Origin: Granulicella sp. WH15
Lineage (GTDB): Bacteria; Acidobacteriota; Terriglobia; Terriglobales; Acidobacteriaceae
DNA length: 64,000 nt
Assembly (NCBI RefSeq): GCF_009914315.1
Contig: NZ_CP042596.1
Location: 4,402,001-4,466,000 of the forward strand
Direction of reading: 5' to 3'
Part shown: in pieces, positions 57,219-64,000 of the stretch
Position numbering within the stretch: the stretch's first letter is position 1
How the letters are laid out: each line of letters starts with the position of its first letter
Position numbers and translations under genes: made by a program
Notes under the pieces: model-generated
What the model saw: only the letters and a program-made list of their open reading frames with translations
What the model was told of the DNA's origin: nothing
The model's database searches: none

Positions 57219-58592
57219 TCACTTGGCTCCCGTAGTGGGTGCAGGCTTGTTGTCGGCGGGGTTGACTACGCGGACCTCCTGGCCGTCGGTGAGGGAGTCC
57301 GAGGGGTTGGCGACGATGCCCTGTCCGGGCTCGAGGCCACTGAGGATCTCGACTGTTGAGCCAAAGTCGCGGCCGGGGGTGACGCGGACCATGCGAATGT
57401 GGTTCGCCGAATCGACTGTGGCAATGCGGAGGCCGTCGGACTCGAGGATGAGCGCGTTGACCGGCACGATGAGCGCGGGCGCTGAGTGGGAGACGTGGAG
57501 GTGGACCTCGGTGTAGCTGCCGGGGAGCAGCTCGCCGGTCTTGTTGTCGACGTCGACTTCGGCAAGCAGCGTGCGGGTGGCGGGATCGACGGCGTTCGAG
57601 GTGCGGACGAGGTGGCCTTCGAACTTGCGGCCGGGGTACTGCGGCAGCGTGAGGCTGGCCAGCGTACCGTTGGTGGCGTCGGGCGCGTAGATCTGGGGCA
57701 CGTTGATGAAGACGCGCAGCGTGCGGTTGGCCGAGATATCGAAGATCTCGCGGCTGGCGGTGACGGTACCCGCTCCGGCTGTGGTGGTGCTGCCGGTGGC
57801 CGAGATGAGCTGGCCGATGTCGATGTTACGCGCGGTGACGACGCCGTCGAAGGGAGCCACGATGCGCTCGAAGGAGACCAGCTCCTCGAGGCGGCGGACG
57901 TTGGCCTGGGCGGAGTTGACCTGGGTGGTGCGGGCGGTGAGATCGTTGGTGGCGTTATCGGTGTCCTGCTGCGAGACCGCGTTCTTGCCGATCAGGTCGC
58001 CGTAACGAGAGGCGGTGATCTTGGACAGGGCGGCGTTGCTCTGGGCGGTGGCGAGATCGGCCTTGGCCTGAGCGAGTTGCTGGTCAAGCTCGGGCGTCTC
58101 GATGATGGCGAGCAGGTCGCCCTTGCGCACGTGGGAGCCGATGTCGTGGGACCAGGTTTTGACGTAGCCGGTGGTGCGGGCGTAGATGGGCGCGAGGGTG
58201 AATGCCTGCACGTTGCCGGGCAGGACGATCTCCTGCGCCGTCTGCTGCAAGGCAGGCTTCTCGAGCGCCACGGGAGGCGCGGCGGTGACATCGGTGTACT
58301 TCGCAAGCTCGGAGCCTTCGTGCTTGCGACGCGCGATGCCGAAGATGGCGAGTACGGCCGCCACGACCAGAACAATCAGGACGAGGACGAGGAGCGATCC
58401 GCGCGAGACCTTCGGGTTCTCCTGCTTCAACTGCTCGAAGCCGTGCACTTCACTGTGCCTGGACACGGGTGCATTCGCTGCTGCTTCTCTCTTCTGCTGT
58501 TCGGAGCTCATCGCGCTCTTCTCCTGTGTACTGTTTCCGTGTTCGCTCGAGTTTCTGGATTCTGACCGATCTTCATGCTCTTCGTAGCTCAT
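57219..58592 (-). CDS. RND efflux periplasmic adaptor (MFP/HlyD family)
   Basis: This adaptor joins the inner-membrane pump to the outer-membrane channel. The 457-residue protein has a long charged cytoplasmic leader (about 1-65), a membrane anchor (SLLVLVLIVLVVAAVLAIFG) and a lipoyl half (YARTTGYVKTWSHDIGSHVR, KGDLLAIIETPELDQQLAQA). A coiled-coil hairpin, a second lipoyl half (FDGVVTARNIDIGQLIS) and the beta-barrel and MP domains follow. The leader of about 65 residues is longer than usual, and an internal ATG (MSSEQQKREA, residue 28) could be the true start. It overlaps the pump gene by 4 bases (ATGA). Confidence 0.92.
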   Translation of the reverse strand: MSYEEHEDRSESRNSSEHGNSTQEKSAMSSEQQKREAAANAPVSRHSEVHGFEQLKQENPKVSRGSLLVLVLIVLVVAAVLAIFGIARRKHEGSELAKYTDVTAAPPVALEKPALQQTAQEIVLPGNVQAFTLAPIYARTTGYVKTWSHDIGSHVRKGDLLAIIETPELDQQLAQAKADLATAQSNAALSKITASRYGDLIGKNAVSQQDTDNATNDLTARTTQVNSAQANVRRLEELVSFERIVAPFDGVVTARNIDIGQLISATGSTTTAGAGTVTASREIFDISANRTLRVFINVPQIYAPDATNGTLASLTLPQYPGRKFEGHLVRTSNAVDPATRTLLAEVDVDNKTGELLPGSYTEVHLHVSHSAPALIVPVNALILESDGLRIATVDSANHIRMVRVTPGRDFGSTVEILSGLEPGQGIVANPSDSLTDGQEVRVVNPADNKPAPTTGAK

Positions 58593-61500
58593 GCGCGCAC
58601 CGGCTGCTCGCCATCGGGTGGGGGCGGCGTAACGATGGGATCGTTGCGGTGCATGAAGGAGAAGAAGACCGGGACAAAGGTAAGGGTGCCGAAGGTGGCC
58701 AGCAGCAGACCGCCGATGACGGCGCGGCCGAGGGGGGCGTTCTGCTCGCCGCCGTCACCCAGACCGAGGGCCATCGGGACCATGCCGATCATCATGGCCA
58801 GCGCCGTCATAATGACCGGGCGGAAGCGCGTGAAGCCTGCCGTGAGCGCGGCCTCGGCTGCGGAGAGACCCTCATCCATCTGCTCCTTGGCGAAGCTGAC
58901 GACCAGGATGGAGTTGGCCGTGGCCACACCGACGCACATGATGGAGCCGGTGAGCGCGGGCACACTGATGTGGGTGTTGGTGAGGAAGAGCAACCACACG
59001 ATGCCCGCCAGCGCGCCGGGCAAGGCCGCGATGATGATGAAGGGATCGAGCCAGCTTTGGAAGTTGACCACGATGAGCGCGTAGACCAGCACGATGGAGA
59101 AGAGCAGACCCAGCACCAGTCCGAGGAAGGAGGTGTGCATGGTCTGGATCTGGCCGCGCACGTAGATCTCGGTGCCGCGCGGCAGCTTGCTCTTGTTGTC
59201 GCTGACGATCTTCTCGATCTTGCCGGCCACGCTGGCCAGATCGGTGCCTTCGACCGATCCGTAGACGTCGATGACCGGGCGGGCGTTGTAGTGGCTTACG
59301 GTTCCCTGCTCCGCACCGCGGTCGATGGAGGCTAGGTTGCCGAGGATCTGCGGCTGCTGCGAAGAGCCGCTGTTGGCGATGGGGAAGTTCTGTAGCTGCT
59401 GCAGATCGTGTACGTCGTACTGCGGAGTCTGGACCGCGAGGTTATAGCTGACGTGGTTCTGCGGGTTGAGGTAGTAGGTGGGCTGCGTCTGGAAGCTGCC
59501 GCTGAGGCCGATCAGCACATCCGTTGCGACGTCGCGCTGGCTGTAGCCGACCTGCTGGGCGCGGGTACGATCGACGTTGATGGTCCACTTGGGCAGGTTG
59601 AAGGGCTGCTGGATGCGCAGGTCGGTGGTGCCGGGGATGTGGCTGATCTGCTGCATCATCTGCTCGGCCAGGCGGCGGTTCTGCTCGGTCTGCGCGCCGA
59701 CGAACTGCAAGTCGATCTGGGCGGGCAGGCCGAAGTTCAGGATCTGGCTGACCATATCGGTGGGCAGGTAGTAGAACTCGGTTCCGGGAAACTGCTGGGT
59801 GAGCTTGTCACGCAGCAGATGGGTGTACTCCGCCGTGGGCCGGTGTTTTTCGCCCAGAGTGACGAGGATGTCCGCGTCAGCCGTGCCGACCGTGGCCGAG
59901 TTGGAGTAGGAGAGGTTGAGACCCGAGTAAGGGATGCCGATGTTGTCGATCATCGTCTCCAGCTCGGACTGCGGGATGGACTGACGGATGACGTCTTCGA
60001 TCTGGTCGCAGAGCCGTGCTGTGTCTTCGATGCGCGTGCCGGTGTGGGCGCGCACGTGGAGCTTGAACTGGCCTCCGTCGACGGAGGGGAAGAAGTCCTG
60101 GCCGAGCCAGGGGTAGAGGAGCGCGATGGAGCCGACCCAGAAGACGACGATGCCGAGGAGGAAGACGACGCGGTTTTCGAGGCAGATGCCAAGCAGGCCG
60201 TGGTACCAGGTGCGCAGCATCTCGAAGTAGTGCTCGAAGATGATCTGGAAGCGGACGAAGGGGTTGCGGCTGGCCTTGGCCTGCTCCTCGCGATCGTGCT
60301 CGTGGCCCTTGAGGAGGTACTTGGCCATGGTGGGGACGATGGTACGCGAGAGGAAGTAAGAGGCCAGCATGGCGAAGACGACCGCCTCGGCCAGGGGCAC
60401 GAAGAGGTAGCGCGCGACGCCGCCCAGGAAGAACATGGGGACGAAGACGATACAGATAGAGATGGTCGAGACGAAGGCCGGGACCGCGATCTGCGCGGCT
60501 CCGTCGAGGATGGCGTGCTCGACCTCTTTGCCCTCTTCGAGATTGCGATTGATGTTCTCGATCTCTACTGTCGCGTCGTCGACCAGGATACCGACCGCCA
60601 GCGCGAGTCCGCCGAGGGTCATGATGTTGATGGTCTCGCCGAGCGCGGCCAGCATGAGCAGCGAGCAGATGACCGAGAGCGGAATGGAGACGGCGATGAT
60701 GACCGTCGAGCGCCAGCTGCCGAGAAAGAGGAGGATCATGGCCGCGGTGAGGCAGGCGGCAATGAGGGCCTCGCGAACGACGCCGCTGATCGCGCTGCGC
60801 ACGAAGACCGACTGGTCGGAGATGGGCTTCATGCGAAGCGACTCCGGCAGTTGGGCCGCGATGAGCGGAAGCTGCGCGCGGACGTTGGCGATGATGTCCA
60901 GCGTGGAGGACTTACCCGTCTTCTGAATGGTGATAAGCGAGGCGCGCTGGCCATCGACCCGAACGACGTTGGTCTGGGGCGGGAAGCCGTCGCGGACGTT
61001 GCCCACGTCGCGCATGTAGATGGTGGAGCCGTTCTGCGTCTTGATGGGCAGGTTGTTGAGCGCGACAATGCTGGTGGGGGCGCTGTTGGTCTCGACCTGG
61101 TAGTCGAGATGGCCCATCTTGATATCGCCGGCGGGCAGGATGATGTTCTGCGCGTTGACGGCGTTGACGATATCGGATGGGGAGAGCCCGTAGGCCTGCA
61201 GCTTGGCGGTGTTGATGTCGACCTGCACCTGGCGCGTCTTGCCGCCGTAGGGGTAGGGCACGGATGCACCCTGCACGGTCGCCAGTTGCGTGCGGATGAA
61301 GTTCATTCCGAAGTCATTGAGCTGCTGCTCGGAGAGACCCTTGCCGGAGAGACCGAGTTGCAGGACGGGCACGCTCGAGGCACTGTATTGAATGACCAGC
61401 GGGGGCGTCGTTCCGACGGGGTCCTGGCGCAGTGAGGTCTGCGCGGTAGAGGTGACCTGGGCCACGGCCTGCGAGATCTCGACCGAGGGACGGAAGAAGA

Positions 61501-61780
61501 TCTTGACGACCGAGATGCCGTTGAGGGTCTGCGACTCGGTGTGCTCGATGTCGTTGACGGTCGTGGTCAGGTTGCGCTCGAAGCCGACGACGATGCGGTC
61601 GCTCAGCTGTTCAGGTGAGAGACCCGCGTAGTTCCAGACGACCGATACCACCGGGATGTCGATGCTGGGAAAGATATCGACCGGAGTCCGCAACATCACG
61701 ACAGGGCCAATGATGAACAGCAGCAGAGATAACACGACAAATGTGTAAGGTCTCTTGAGTGCGAGACGGACGATCCACAT
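58589..61780 (-). CDS. RND efflux pump permease (AcrB/HAE1-like)
   Basis: This proton-driven inner-membrane pump of 1063 residues has the RND layout: twelve helices with two large periplasmic loops. Helix 1 follows MWIVRLALKRPYTFVVLSLL. The proton-relay pair of Asp residues is in helix 4 (GILVDDATVEIENINRN), and the RND motif GDIKMGHLDYQVETNSAPTS lies in the first loop. The start at 61780 has an AAAGGAG ribosome-binding site and the normal N-terminus; an ATG-like extension to 61843 is not needed. Gene order is pump, adaptor, channel rather than the common adaptor-first order. The TetR gene upstream probably represses it. Confidence 0.95.
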   Translation of the reverse strand: MWIVRLALKRPYTFVVLSLLLFIIGPVVMLRTPVDIFPSIDIPVVSVVWNYAGLSPEQLSDRIVVGFERNLTTTVNDIEHTESQTLNGISVVKIFFRPSVEISQAVAQVTSTAQTSLRQDPVGTTPPLVIQYSASSVPVLQLGLSGKGLSEQQLNDFGMNFIRTQLATVQGASVPYPYGGKTRQVQVDINTAKLQAYGLSPSDIVNAVNAQNIILPAGDIKMGHLDYQVETNSAPTSIVALNNLPIKTQNGSTIYMRDVGNVRDGFPPQTNVVRVDGQRASLITIQKTGKSSTLDIIANVRAQLPLIAAQLPESLRMKPISDQSVFVRSAISGVVREALIAACLTAAMILLFLGSWRSTVIIAVSIPLSVICSLLMLAALGETINIMTLGGLALAVGILVDDATVEIENINRNLEEGKEVEHAILDGAAQIAVPAFVSTISICIVFVPMFFLGGVARYLFVPLAEAVVFAMLASYFLSRTIVPTMAKYLLKGHEHDREEQAKASRNPFVRFQIIFEHYFEMLRTWYHGLLGICLENRVVFLLGIVVFWVGSIALLYPWLGQDFFPSVDGGQFKLHVRAHTGTRIEDTARLCDQIEDVIRQSIPQSELETMIDNIGIPYSGLNLSYSNSATVGTADADILVTLGEKHRPTAEYTHLLRDKLTQQFPGTEFYYLPTDMVSQILNFGLPAQIDLQFVGAQTEQNRRLAEQMMQQISHIPGTTDLRIQQPFNLPKWTINVDRTRAQQVGYSQRDVATDVLIGLSGSFQTQPTYYLNPQNHVSYNLAVQTPQYDVHDLQQLQNFPIANSGSSQQPQILGNLASIDRGAEQGTVSHYNARPVIDVYGSVEGTDLASVAGKIEKIVSDNKSKLPRGTEIYVRGQIQTMHTSFLGLVLGLLFSIVLVYALIVVNFQSWLDPFIIIAALPGALAGIVWLLFLTNTHISVPALTGSIMCVGVATANSILVVSFAKEQMDEGLSAAEAALTAGFTRFRPVIMTALAMMIGMVPMALGLGDGGEQNAPLGRAVIGGLLLATFGTLTFVPVFFSFMHRNDPIVTPPPPDGEQPVRA

Positions 61781-61878
61781 CAAGGCTCCTTTGGCCGGCG
61801 TGCCCGACGCCTGGAGGAGTAGGAGACTCCTCGGTTTGAGCAATACGTAATTGTTGTCGACGAGCTTTGATTATAAAA

Positions 61879-61895
61879 CTAAACCGCTCGTTCAG
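61879..61895. promoter_or_regulatory. predicted TetR operator upstream of the efflux operon
   Basis: CTAAAC-CGCTC-GTTCAG is an imperfect inverted repeat in the 144-base gap before the pump gene. The same half-sites, CTAAAC and GTTCAG, occur upstream of the tetR gene at 62707-62718. The shared half-sites at both promoters are what a self-regulating TetR repressor would need. Prediction only. Confidence 0.5.
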
Positions 61896-61924
61896 AATAT
61901 GATGATAGGCGATAACGCCTGGAT

Positions 61925-62605
61925 TCAAACAAGCCGTTTGGACTCGTTTACTACAAGGCGATTATTTTTCGTCGCCTTACCTTTATGACGGTAACCGGGG
62001 CGACGAAGACCCCCAAAAATGACTTCAACCATGGCGGCCGCCTCGTGATCGTTGAGCGATCCGTGTCCGGCGAGCAGGCGAAAGAGGATGGGACCGTAGA
62101 CGAGGTCGAGCACGATCTCGCCGTCAACCTCGCTGCGTATCTCGCCGCGGTCCACGCCGCGCCGCCACATGATACGAGCCGCATCGCGACGGAGATAGAG
62201 GAAACGCTCGCGAAAGAGAGCGAGAAAGCCGGGGTCGCTCTGCCCCTCGGCGATGAACTGACAGAACATACGCCCAAGTGGAGTGAGATAGAAGGCGGTG
62301 AGGGATTGCAATTGCAGAGTGAAATCGAGCTCGGCGGAGCCCGTATCGGGCAGCGGGACGCGCTCGGTCATGACCTCGAGGTAGGCCTCGAGCGCCACCA
62401 GGCTCTTGTTGGGCCACCACTTATAGATGGTGGCCTTGCTGACTCCGGCCCGCTGGGCGATGGCATCAGCGGTTACTTTACGGAGGGTCTTGCGCTCCAA
62501 CAGATAGAGCGTCGCCTTCAGGATCGCCGCCTTGGCCTCGGGACTTCTGTGGCGGCCACGCGGCCTGGGCTCGTCTGTTGGCGGCACGTTCTGCAACTGC
62601 TGCAT
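61925..62605 (-). CDS. TetR/AcrR-family transcriptional repressor
   Basis: This 226-residue repressor has an N-terminal helix-turn-helix (AILKATLYLLERKTLRKVTA, DAIAQRAGVSKATIYKWWPN, KSLVALEAY), then a helical ligand domain of the TetR_C type. The ATG at 62605 has an AGGAG ribosome-binding site; the longer open frame runs through the promoter and palindrome and is rejected. It is transcribed in the same direction as the efflux genes and sits just upstream of them, with related inverted repeats in front of itself and of the pump gene. It presumably responds to a pump substrate. Confidence 0.92.
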   Translation of the reverse strand: MQQLQNVPPTDEPRPRGRHRSPEAKAAILKATLYLLERKTLRKVTADAIAQRAGVSKATIYKWWPNKSLVALEAYLEVMTERVPLPDTGSAELDFTLQLQSLTAFYLTPLGRMFCQFIAEGQSDPGFLALFRERFLYLRRDAARIMWRRGVDRGEIRSEVDGEIVLDLVYGPILFRLLAGHGSLNDHEAAAMVEVIFGGLRRPGYRHKGKATKNNRLVVNESKRLV

Positions 62606-62706
62606 GGGACTGCTCCTGTGGAGTGCGTCATTCCTGCCTGAGGGCTGTGGGCTGGAGCTTTCTGCTCTCTCGCGCGGAACGGAGCTTACTTCTTTGAAAT
62701 CATAAA

Positions 62707-62718
62707 CTAAACGTTCAG
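62707..62718. promoter_or_regulatory. predicted TetR operator at the tetR promoter
   Basis: CTAAAC directly followed by GTTCAG forms a 12-base near-palindrome about 100 bases before the tetR start. It has the same half-sites as 61879-61895 without the five-base spacer. Confidence 0.45.
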
Positions 62719-62787
62719 TATAGTAACTACCATTTGCAATAACCATGACCCCGGATAACAGAAAAGTGGGCACTCTTCCCCATCCTC

Positions 62788-62825
62788 CCGCCAGTACCCC
62801 GTGTCTAGACACGGGGTACTGGCGG
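62788..62825. repeat. perfect 38-base palindrome (repeat D, copy 2)
   Basis: The left half is CCGCCAGTACCCCGTGTCT; the right half, AGACACGGGGTACTGGCGG, is its exact reverse complement with no loop bases, centred on CTAG. It could extrude as a cruciform or be a protein-binding site. It shares the GTxxCCC(A/G)TGTC theme with the hairpins at 821-858 and 63206-63241. Confidence 0.85.
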
Positions 62826-62854
62826 CGACCCAGCGGAGTTGCTATACTGTAAAA

Positions 62855-63030
62855 GCAACGTAGGCGGCTTCCAGTCTCCAGCATTGGTGCGGAGAGCGAG
62901 GAGCGGCCAACGGCAAGACGTACGATCTACCTCCTGAACGTTTTATCCCGCACAGGCCGGTACGACAGACGTTCGGGCAAGTGTGCGGGAACCCATCTTG
63001 GCGGTTTCTCAGCACGGATGTGCCATGCCA
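62855..63030 (+). ncRNA. possible structured RNA upstream of tRNA-Phe
   Basis: A TATACT hexamer (62843-62848) is followed by a segment that can form successive hairpins. CTCC...GGAG lies near 62877-62895 and AGGAG...CTCCT near 62899-62935. A long stem joins CCCGCACA (62948-62955) to TGTGCGGG (62982-62989) and extends inward through GCCGGTACG against CGTTCGGGC. I cannot assign a family: it lacks SRP, RNase P and tmRNA signatures, and 6S RNA is only a guess from size. It may simply be the 5' leader of the tRNA transcript. Confidence 0.35.
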
Positions 63031-63031
63031 A

Positions 63032-63106
63032 GGCCAGATAGCTCAGTGGTAGAGCGCGGCCCTGAAAAGGCCGGCGTCGGCGGTTCGATCCCGTCTCTGG
63101 CCACCA
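63032..63106 (+). tRNA. tRNA-Phe (GAA), CCA encoded
   Basis: The acceptor stem GGCCAGA pairs with TCTGGCC. The D arm is GCTCAGTGGTAGAGC, the anticodon loop is CTGAAAA (anticodon GAA) closed by CGGCC/GGCCG, and the T arm is GGCGGTTCGATCCCGTC. The discriminator A is followed by a genomic CCA at 63104-63106. Overall sequence and anticodon fit phenylalanine. Confidence 0.95.
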
Positions 63107-63141
63107 CTTTGATTCCGTGATTCATACAAGAGATAAGTTCG

Positions 63142-63172
63142 AAGCCTCCCTCAGCGGAGGCTTTTAGTTTTT
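63142..63172 (+). terminator. intrinsic terminator after tRNA-Phe
   Basis: AAGCCTCC (63142-63149) pairs with GGAGGCTT (63156-63163) and is followed by TTAGTTTTT. It lies 35 bases after the tRNA. Confidence 0.88.
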
Positions 63173-63205
63173 CAAGCGGGTTGCTTTTGGGATGCGGCTT
63201 AAAAT

Positions 63206-63241
63206 GAGTAGCCCATGTCCTTTGCGGGACATGGGCTACTC
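63206..63241. repeat. palindromic repeat D, copy 3 (hairpin)
   Basis: GAGTAGCCCATGTCC (63206-63220) pairs perfectly with GGACATGGGCTACTC (63227-63241) around a six-base loop. It lies 11 bases past the stop codon of the PI-PLC-like gene, where a terminator would be expected, though the T-tract is poor on that strand. Confidence 0.75.
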
Positions 63242-63252
63242 TTCGGCGATAC

Positions 63253-64000
63253 TTATTTTTTTAAGGTATCGAGAGTGCAGTTGGCGGGGGCGTTGATAGG
63301 ATTGCAGCGGGCTTCGCCGCCTTCAGGCAAGGTGACAACGAAGTGGCCATCCCAGCGTGCGGGCTCGTTGACAGGATAGTCCGTGCTGAGAAGCTGGGCT
63401 CCGCTGGCAATCATGGCGTCGCGCGTGGCGGTGTTGTTGACACGGGCCTCCTTGGTATCGGAGTCGGTGCGGGCGCGGATGAGATAGCCCTGACGGACGA
63501 GTGCGGAGATGTCGGAGGCGGGGCCGTCGTTGCGCTCCAGGAAGGCAGCATCGGGATCACCGGGGGTGGAGTTGGTGAAGATGACGCGTTCATGCAGACC
63601 AGCGTGACCTTCGAGGTAGACGGGCGTCATGGCGTGCTGATCCATGAGGAAGACGACCTTGCCGCGGGCCTTGGCGAGGGTAGGCCAGTTACCGGCAAGA
63701 ACAGCCTCGTTGAGGGTCTTATAGCGGCCACGAACGTCGTCCGGAGTAATGAGCTCGCCGGGGGAGAAGATGGAACGAATCTCGGCGTCGAGCGCGTCGA
63801 AGGTGGCTGCGGTGAAGGGCTCGGTCTCAGTCAGGTGGAGAGGATTCGTGCTGCCGGGCCGATCCTGCTTGGTCTCGACGAGGATGAAGATAGGGGCATG
63901 GTTGGGGTGGCCGAGGGACCAGTGACGGATCTGCTGGAGGCAACCGGTGAAGGGCTGGCAGGTGCTGCGGTAATCGACATCCTGGACGTGCATAACCTTG
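63253..64000 (-). CDS. Ca2+-dependent phosphoinositide phospholipase C-like protein (5' part outside window)
   Basis: About 249 C-terminal codons are visible; the frame is open to the window edge. The sequence matches the Ca2+-dependent PI-PLC (PI-PLC-C1) type: MHVQDVDYRSTCQPFTGCLQ, IRHWSLGHPNHAPIFILVET and GRYKTLNEAVLAGNWPTLAK. KVVFLMDQH and a late GAQLLSTDYPVNEP strand typical of the barrel end follow. Members are usually exported and cleave phosphoinositides or related phosphodiesters. The first catalytic His region lies beyond the window, so activity cannot be judged. Confidence 0.82.
   Translation of the reverse strand, partial: KVMHVQDVDYRSTCQPFTGCLQQIRHWSLGHPNHAPIFILVETKQDRPGSTNPLHLTETEPFTAATFDALDAEIRSIFSPGELITPDDVRGRYKTLNEAVLAGNWPTLAKARGKVVFLMDQHAMTPVYLEGHAGLHERVIFTNSTPGDPDAAFLERNDGPASDISALVRQGYLIRARTDSDTKEARVNNTATRDAMIASGAQLLSTDYPVNEPARWDGHFVVTLPEGGEARCNPINAPANCTLDTLKK

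Larger units (their letters stand above)
62606..63031. other. gene-free interval upstream of tRNA-Phe
   Basis: This 426-base region holds the tetR promoter area with a putative operator (62707-62718), the 38-base palindrome D2 and a TATACT hexamer at 62843-62848. A GC-rich segment with several potential hairpins then leads to the tRNA. No protein gene is supported. Confidence 0.6.

Noticed and set aside
59408..61435. 675-codon open frame antisense to the RND pump gene
   Set aside because: Same reason: it lies wholly inside a clear pump gene, has no family resemblance, and its composition is that of a reverse-strand shadow.
62606..62884. N-terminal extension of the TetR frame
   Set aside because: It would translate the perfect palindrome and the promoter; the internal ATG at 62605 has a good ribosome-binding site and the normal TetR N-terminus.
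62855..63030. calling the segment upstream of tRNA-Phe a 6S RNA
   Set aside because: Size fits, but it folds as several separate hairpins and lacks an obvious long closing stem with a central bubble, so I list it only as an unassigned candidate.

Overview
The window reads as a piece of an Acidobacteriota chromosome, most likely class Terriglobia (Acidobacteriaceae, the Granulicella/Edaphobacter/Terriglobus group). The grounds are family content, not a database match: three Oar-like TonB-dependent receptors with an N-terminal carboxypeptidase-regulatory domain, a VWA protein of the acidobacterial TIGR03436 type, a TIGR03435 domain fused to an M56 peptidase, strong GC bias, and dense dispersed intergenic repeats.

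Layout. 0-0.6 kb: the 3' end of a ComEC-like gene and a small unknown gene. 1.1-14 kb (minus strand): a carbohydrate block transcribed tkt, a 45-residue acidic protein, rpiB, SDR, HAD phosphatase, gnd, zwf, pgl, glk, then a DUF1772 membrane protein, a methyltransferase and an M1 aminopeptidase. It encodes glucose phosphorylation, the complete oxidative pentose phosphate branch and two non-oxidative enzymes. 14.3-16.8 kb: a GH15 glucoamylase that could supply glucose to glk. 17-20.3 kb: Fe/Mn superoxide dismutase, a BrnT/CopG-type toxin-antitoxin pair and typA. 20.5-24 kb: the circularly permuted ATP-grasp / alpha-E / transglutaminase trio. 24.1-26.7 kb: a DprE1/DprE2-like epimerase pair, with dprE2 interrupted by a 402-bp copy of the 3' part of dprE1. 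26.8-33.7 kb: rplT, rpmI, a Kef-type antiporter, rocD and gyrB. 33.8-41.6 kb: a tightly overlapping operon of BlaI repressor, M56-TIGR03435 fusion, TonB-dependent receptor and VWA protein. 41.8-55.5 kb: two more receptors, an amidohydrolase, an MFS exporter, an IclR-HTH/periplasmic-binding-protein chimeric regulator and a 2-keto-3-deoxygluconate permease. 55.8-62.6 kb: a TetR-RND-MFP-OMF efflux operon. 63-64 kb: tRNA-Phe and the 3' part of a Ca2+-dependent PI-PLC-like gene.

Two cross-cutting observations matter. First, several families of composite palindromic repeats (called A, B, C and D here) occupy the intergenic gaps; many A copies lie beside stop codons. Second, several conserved genes between 17.4 and 25.9 kb are broken by frameshifts, most explained by loss of one G or C from a short run, and the two copies of the dprE1 segment differ only in such runs. 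This points to sequence or assembly error in that stretch, not to real gene decay.

The best candidate for an undescribed system is the blaI - M56/TIGR03435 - receptor - VWA operon at 33845-41557. It looks like a BlaR1/BlaI-type proteolytic relay whose penicillin-sensor domain has been replaced and which is coupled to an outer-membrane receptor and a secreted VWA protein.
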